Below are positions 62,003-64,000 of a stretch of DNA of 64,000 nucleotides, piece after piece. This stretch comes from Lachnospiraceae bacterium. GTDB lineage: Bacteria > Bacillota > Clostridia > Lachnospirales > Lachnospiraceae. The translations under genes and the position numbers were made by a program. Each line of letters starts with the position of its first letter. Position 1 is the stretch's first letter. The DNA lies in NCBI GenBank assembly GCA_902363665.1, contig CABJAW010000002.1, forward strand, positions 124,001 to 188,000. Reading direction: 5' to 3'. The notes under the pieces are model-generated. The model was given only the letters and a program-made list of their open reading frames with translations. It was not told the origin of the DNA and did not search any database.

Positions 62003-62884
62003 TTACAGTTGCGGATAAATCTCCTCAAAGATCGCCTTCGTCAGCACATCTGAATCACGGCACTCTGACACGAGGCTGATGACTGCATTTTTCTCCCTGC
62101 AGATGATCGAGAGCTGGCAGTACTTGCCGTCCGCGCGGAACGTGCCCTCCGGGCCGCCCCAGAACAGGTAACCATAACCATAAGAATCCAGGTTGTTTTC
62201 CACCTGCTTCTTCGTGCTCTCCATGATCCATTCTTCCGGAAGCAGCTGTCTGCCGTTCCAGCAGCCCTTCTGCAGATACAGGAGACCGAGTTTATGCAGT
62301 TCGGACAGAGTCAGGAACAGCCCTCCTGCGCCAAAGCTCAGTCCCATTGGATCACACTCCCAGGTCGGGCGGCGAATGCCAAGCGGCCGGAAGAGACGCG
62401 GCATCAGATAGTCTACAAGGTCACGGCATCCGCTTCTTCGCTGCACAAGAATGCCTGCCAGATACGGGCCGACGTTGTTGTATACAAAGTGCGTGCCCGG
62501 CTCATAGACGAACGGGATCGCCAGAGACATCTTTACCCAGTCCTCTTCTTCGTACTGCGGACGCTGCGCACCCATCAGATTTCCATTTTCCTGTCCGAGG
62601 CACATCGTCAGCAGATCCTTTACGGTCGCTTTCGCCAGATTTTCGCTGACCTCCTCCGGCAGATCGTCCGCAAATGCATCCACCAGCTTTTCATCCAAAG
62701 AAATGAGGCCCTCCTGCACCGCGAATCCTACTGCGCATGAAGTAAAGCTCTTGGATGCCGAATAAACATTACGGCGGCATTCCTCGTCCCAAAGATATTT
62801 TGCCTTCTCCTCTCCATCCTGTGTCACTACCACACCAAGTACGCCGAGCGTACCGGCTTTTTCCTTAAAACCTTCTAAATTCAT
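62003..62884 (-). CDS. Beta-lactamase-fold serine hydrolase
   Basis: A 293-residue class C beta-lactamase/penicillin-binding-like esterase. The SxxK nucleophile is in YSASKSFTSCAVGFA and the YxN-type motif in FVYNNVGPYLAGIL. The conserved PLGI segment and the late GYGYLFWGG are seen. No signal peptide is visible, so it acts in the cytoplasm, perhaps as an esterase or peptidase. It is convergent with nothing and isolated by a terminator from the upstream permease. Confidence 0.85.
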   Translation of the reverse strand: MNLEGFKEKAGTLGVLGVVVTQDGEEKAKYLWDEECRRNVYSASKSFTSCAVGFAVQEGLISLDEKLVDAFADDLPEEVSENLAKATVKDLLTMCLGQENGNLMGAQRPQYEEEDWVKMSLAIPFVYEPGTHFVYNNVGPYLAGILVQRRSGCRDLVDYLMPRLFRPLGIRRPTWECDPMGLSFGAGGLFLTLSELHKLGLLYLQKGCWNGRQLLPEEWIMESTKKQVENNLDSYGYGYLFWGGPEGTFRADGKYCQLSIICREKNAVISLVSECRDSDVLTKAIFEEIYPQL

Positions 62885-62903
62885 ATGGAATCTCCTTTCC
62901 TAT

Positions 62904-62936
62904 ACAAAAAGTCCTCCGCCATACGGCGAAGGACTT
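62904..62936 (-). terminator. Terminator after the sugar permease
   Basis: AAGTCCT-CGCC / GGCG-AGGACTT stem with a 4-base loop, followed by TTTTTG on the minus strand, 28 bp after the malG-like stop codon. Confidence 0.85.
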
Positions 62937-62963
62937 GGCTTACTACAGTAAAACAATATTTTC

Positions 62964-63788
62964 TCACGCCTTCGTTCCCGTAAACGCAATACCCTCAATG
63001 AACTGTTTCTGGAATACTGCAAACATGATAACCAGCGGCAGGATTGCCATAACAGAGCCGGCCATCATCGTCGGATAATCGGTGGAATACTGTCCCTGCA
63101 GGTTTGCAAGTGCTGCAGCCAGCGTCGTCTTGTCGGTCGACGGGTTGACTACGAGCGGCCACATCAGGTCGTTCCATGCCAGACGCACCGTGATGATCGC
63201 CAGTGTGATGAGACCCGGTTTTACAAGCGGGAGCATGATCTTGTAAAAGATCTGGAAGTAATTGCAGCCGTCAAGCTTTGCCGCATCCTCCAGCTCCTTC
63301 GGCAGTGACATGAAGAACTGCCGCATCAGGAATGTTCCATATGCAGAAAACAGATTCGGCAGGAACAGAGCCGGGATCGTGTTCAGAAGACCCATTTTCT
63401 GGATCATCAGATACTGTGGAAGAATGAACAGCGTGGACGGGATCATCAGCACGGAAAGACAGGTCACAAAGATCACATTTCTTCCTGGGAACTTGATACA
63501 ACCGAATGCATAACCCGCCATTGAGCACATGAACAGCTGCGCAGCTACCGTCACGATCGCAGAAATAATCGTATTTTTGTAAGCAGACAGAAACGGAAGC
63601 TTGTCAAATACGTTCTTAAATGTCGTCAGATCCCAGTGACTTGGGAAAATGATCGGCGGCACACGGATTGCCTCGTTCTGTGTTTTAAATGCCGTGAGCA
63701 CCATCCAGGCAAACGGCAGAATCATGATAAAAGACCCCAAAATCAGTATCAGATGTACGAACAGGTGTCTTGAATTTTTTTCTTTCAT
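62964..63788 (-). CDS. Carbohydrate ABC transporter permease, MalG type
   Basis: A 274-residue inner-membrane permease with six helices. The EAA loop, which docks on the ATPase, is ELEDAAKLDGCNYFQIFYKIMLPLVKPG. The N-terminal region has FAWMVLTAFKT and the C-terminal helix AILPLVIMFAVFQKQFIEG, both typical of MalG/LacG. The sugar cannot be told. It is the last gene of the transporter operon, 28 bp after the MalF-like gene, with a terminator downstream. AAGGAGTAGAAA precedes the ATG. Confidence 0.94.
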   Translation of the reverse strand: MKEKNSRHLFVHLILILGSFIMILPFAWMVLTAFKTQNEAIRVPPIIFPSHWDLTTFKNVFDKLPFLSAYKNTIISAIVTVAAQLFMCSMAGYAFGCIKFPGRNVIFVTCLSVLMIPSTLFILPQYLMIQKMGLLNTIPALFLPNLFSAYGTFLMRQFFMSLPKELEDAAKLDGCNYFQIFYKIMLPLVKPGLITLAIITVRLAWNDLMWPLVVNPSTDKTTLAAALANLQGQYSTDYPTMMAGSVMAILPLVIMFAVFQKQFIEGIAFTGTKA

Positions 63789-63816
63789 TTTCTACTCCTT
63801 CCTGTGATGACGCGCA

Positions 63817-64000
63817 TCAGTCGTAATTTACCCATTTCTTCTGTCCGATCATCTGCAGCAGCGTGATAAACATGATGATCACGAACAGCAGCATTGCGAT
63901 CGCGCAGGCATAACCCTTGTTGCCCAGCTCAAACGCGTTGCGGTAGAAGTACATAACGACACTCTGCGTGTTTTCCAGAACAACCGTATTCTTTCCGATC
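63817..64000 (-). CDS. Carbohydrate ABC transporter permease, MalF type (C-terminal 60 residues)
   Basis: Only the last 60 codons are in the window. They read NTQSVVMYFYRNAFELGNKGYACAIAMLLFVIIMFITLLQ..., which is the final periplasmic loop and sixth helix of a MalF/UgpA-type permease. The usual alternating YACAIAMLLFVII pattern supports the call. It is the upstream partner of the MalG-like gene and probably follows a sugar-binding protein beyond the right edge. Confidence 0.85.
   Translation of the reverse strand, partial: IGKNTVVLENTQSVVMYFYRNAFELGNKGYACAIAMLLFVIIMFITLLQMIGQKKWVNYD

Overview
The window is a chromosomal segment, almost all of it coded on the minus strand, from a low-to-medium GC Gram-positive bacterium. 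It is most likely an endospore-forming gut Clostridia of the Lachnospiraceae type. This is inferred from the strong AGGAGG ribosome sites, MecA, RicT, a class 2 GalT, a PdaA-type deacetylase beside a GH18/SH3 spore-type hydrolase, and two giant Cna-B style surface proteins. No rRNA, tRNA or CRISPR array is visible.

Layout. 1-2911 is the 5' part of a giant secreted adhesin. 3125-7729 holds uvrC, greA and galT. 8097-9140 (plus strand) holds a DUF402 protein and a cyclophilin. 9141-12970 is a worn mobile-element remnant: a broken large serine recombinase, a relaxase tail, an apparently intact AbiEi/AbiEii toxin-antitoxin operon with two operators, a membrane protein and two tiny ORFs. 12971-20480 holds a zinc-finger-less dnaJ, a lactose module (lacZ plus an aldose epimerase), a HAD phosphatase and a PLC-like protein. 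20678-28121 is an information-processing block laid out like the yaaO-tmk-holB-yaaT-yabB-yabC region of Bacillus (decarboxylase, guanylate-kinase-like protein, holB, ricT, N6-methyltransferase, rsmI), preceded by a threonine aldolase. proC follows on the plus strand. 29428-36348 holds pdaA, a five-gene lipid-linked-sugar cluster (two SMR-type transporters, ATP-grasp ligase, GtrB/ArnC-like glycosyltransferase, PLP enzyme) and the GH18 hydrolase. A candidate structured RNA and mecA lie at 36.8-37.9 kb on the plus strand.

38088-51926 is one reading frame for a surface protein of about 4,600 residues with 25 Cna-B modules, interrupted by a single in-frame TAG at 50832-50834. Next come an SGNH/MBOAT O-acyltransferase pair, an acyl-CoA carboxylase carboxyltransferase, cardiolipin synthase, hflX, a TPR lipoprotein, an MscS channel, a serine hydrolase, and the last two genes of a sugar ABC transporter running off the right end.

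Non-coding structure is rich. A 142-145 bp miniature inverted-repeat element starts with GTAA and is flanked by 8-bp direct repeats. It has three full copies and one truncated copy. There is a triple 85-bp hairpin repeat between the methyltransferase and rsmI. Several clear sigma-A promoters (17-bp spacers) and intrinsic terminators are visible. The best candidates for something undescribed are the glycosyltransferase/ATP-grasp/SMR/PLP operon, the amber-split giant adhesin, and the structured RNA ahead of mecA.
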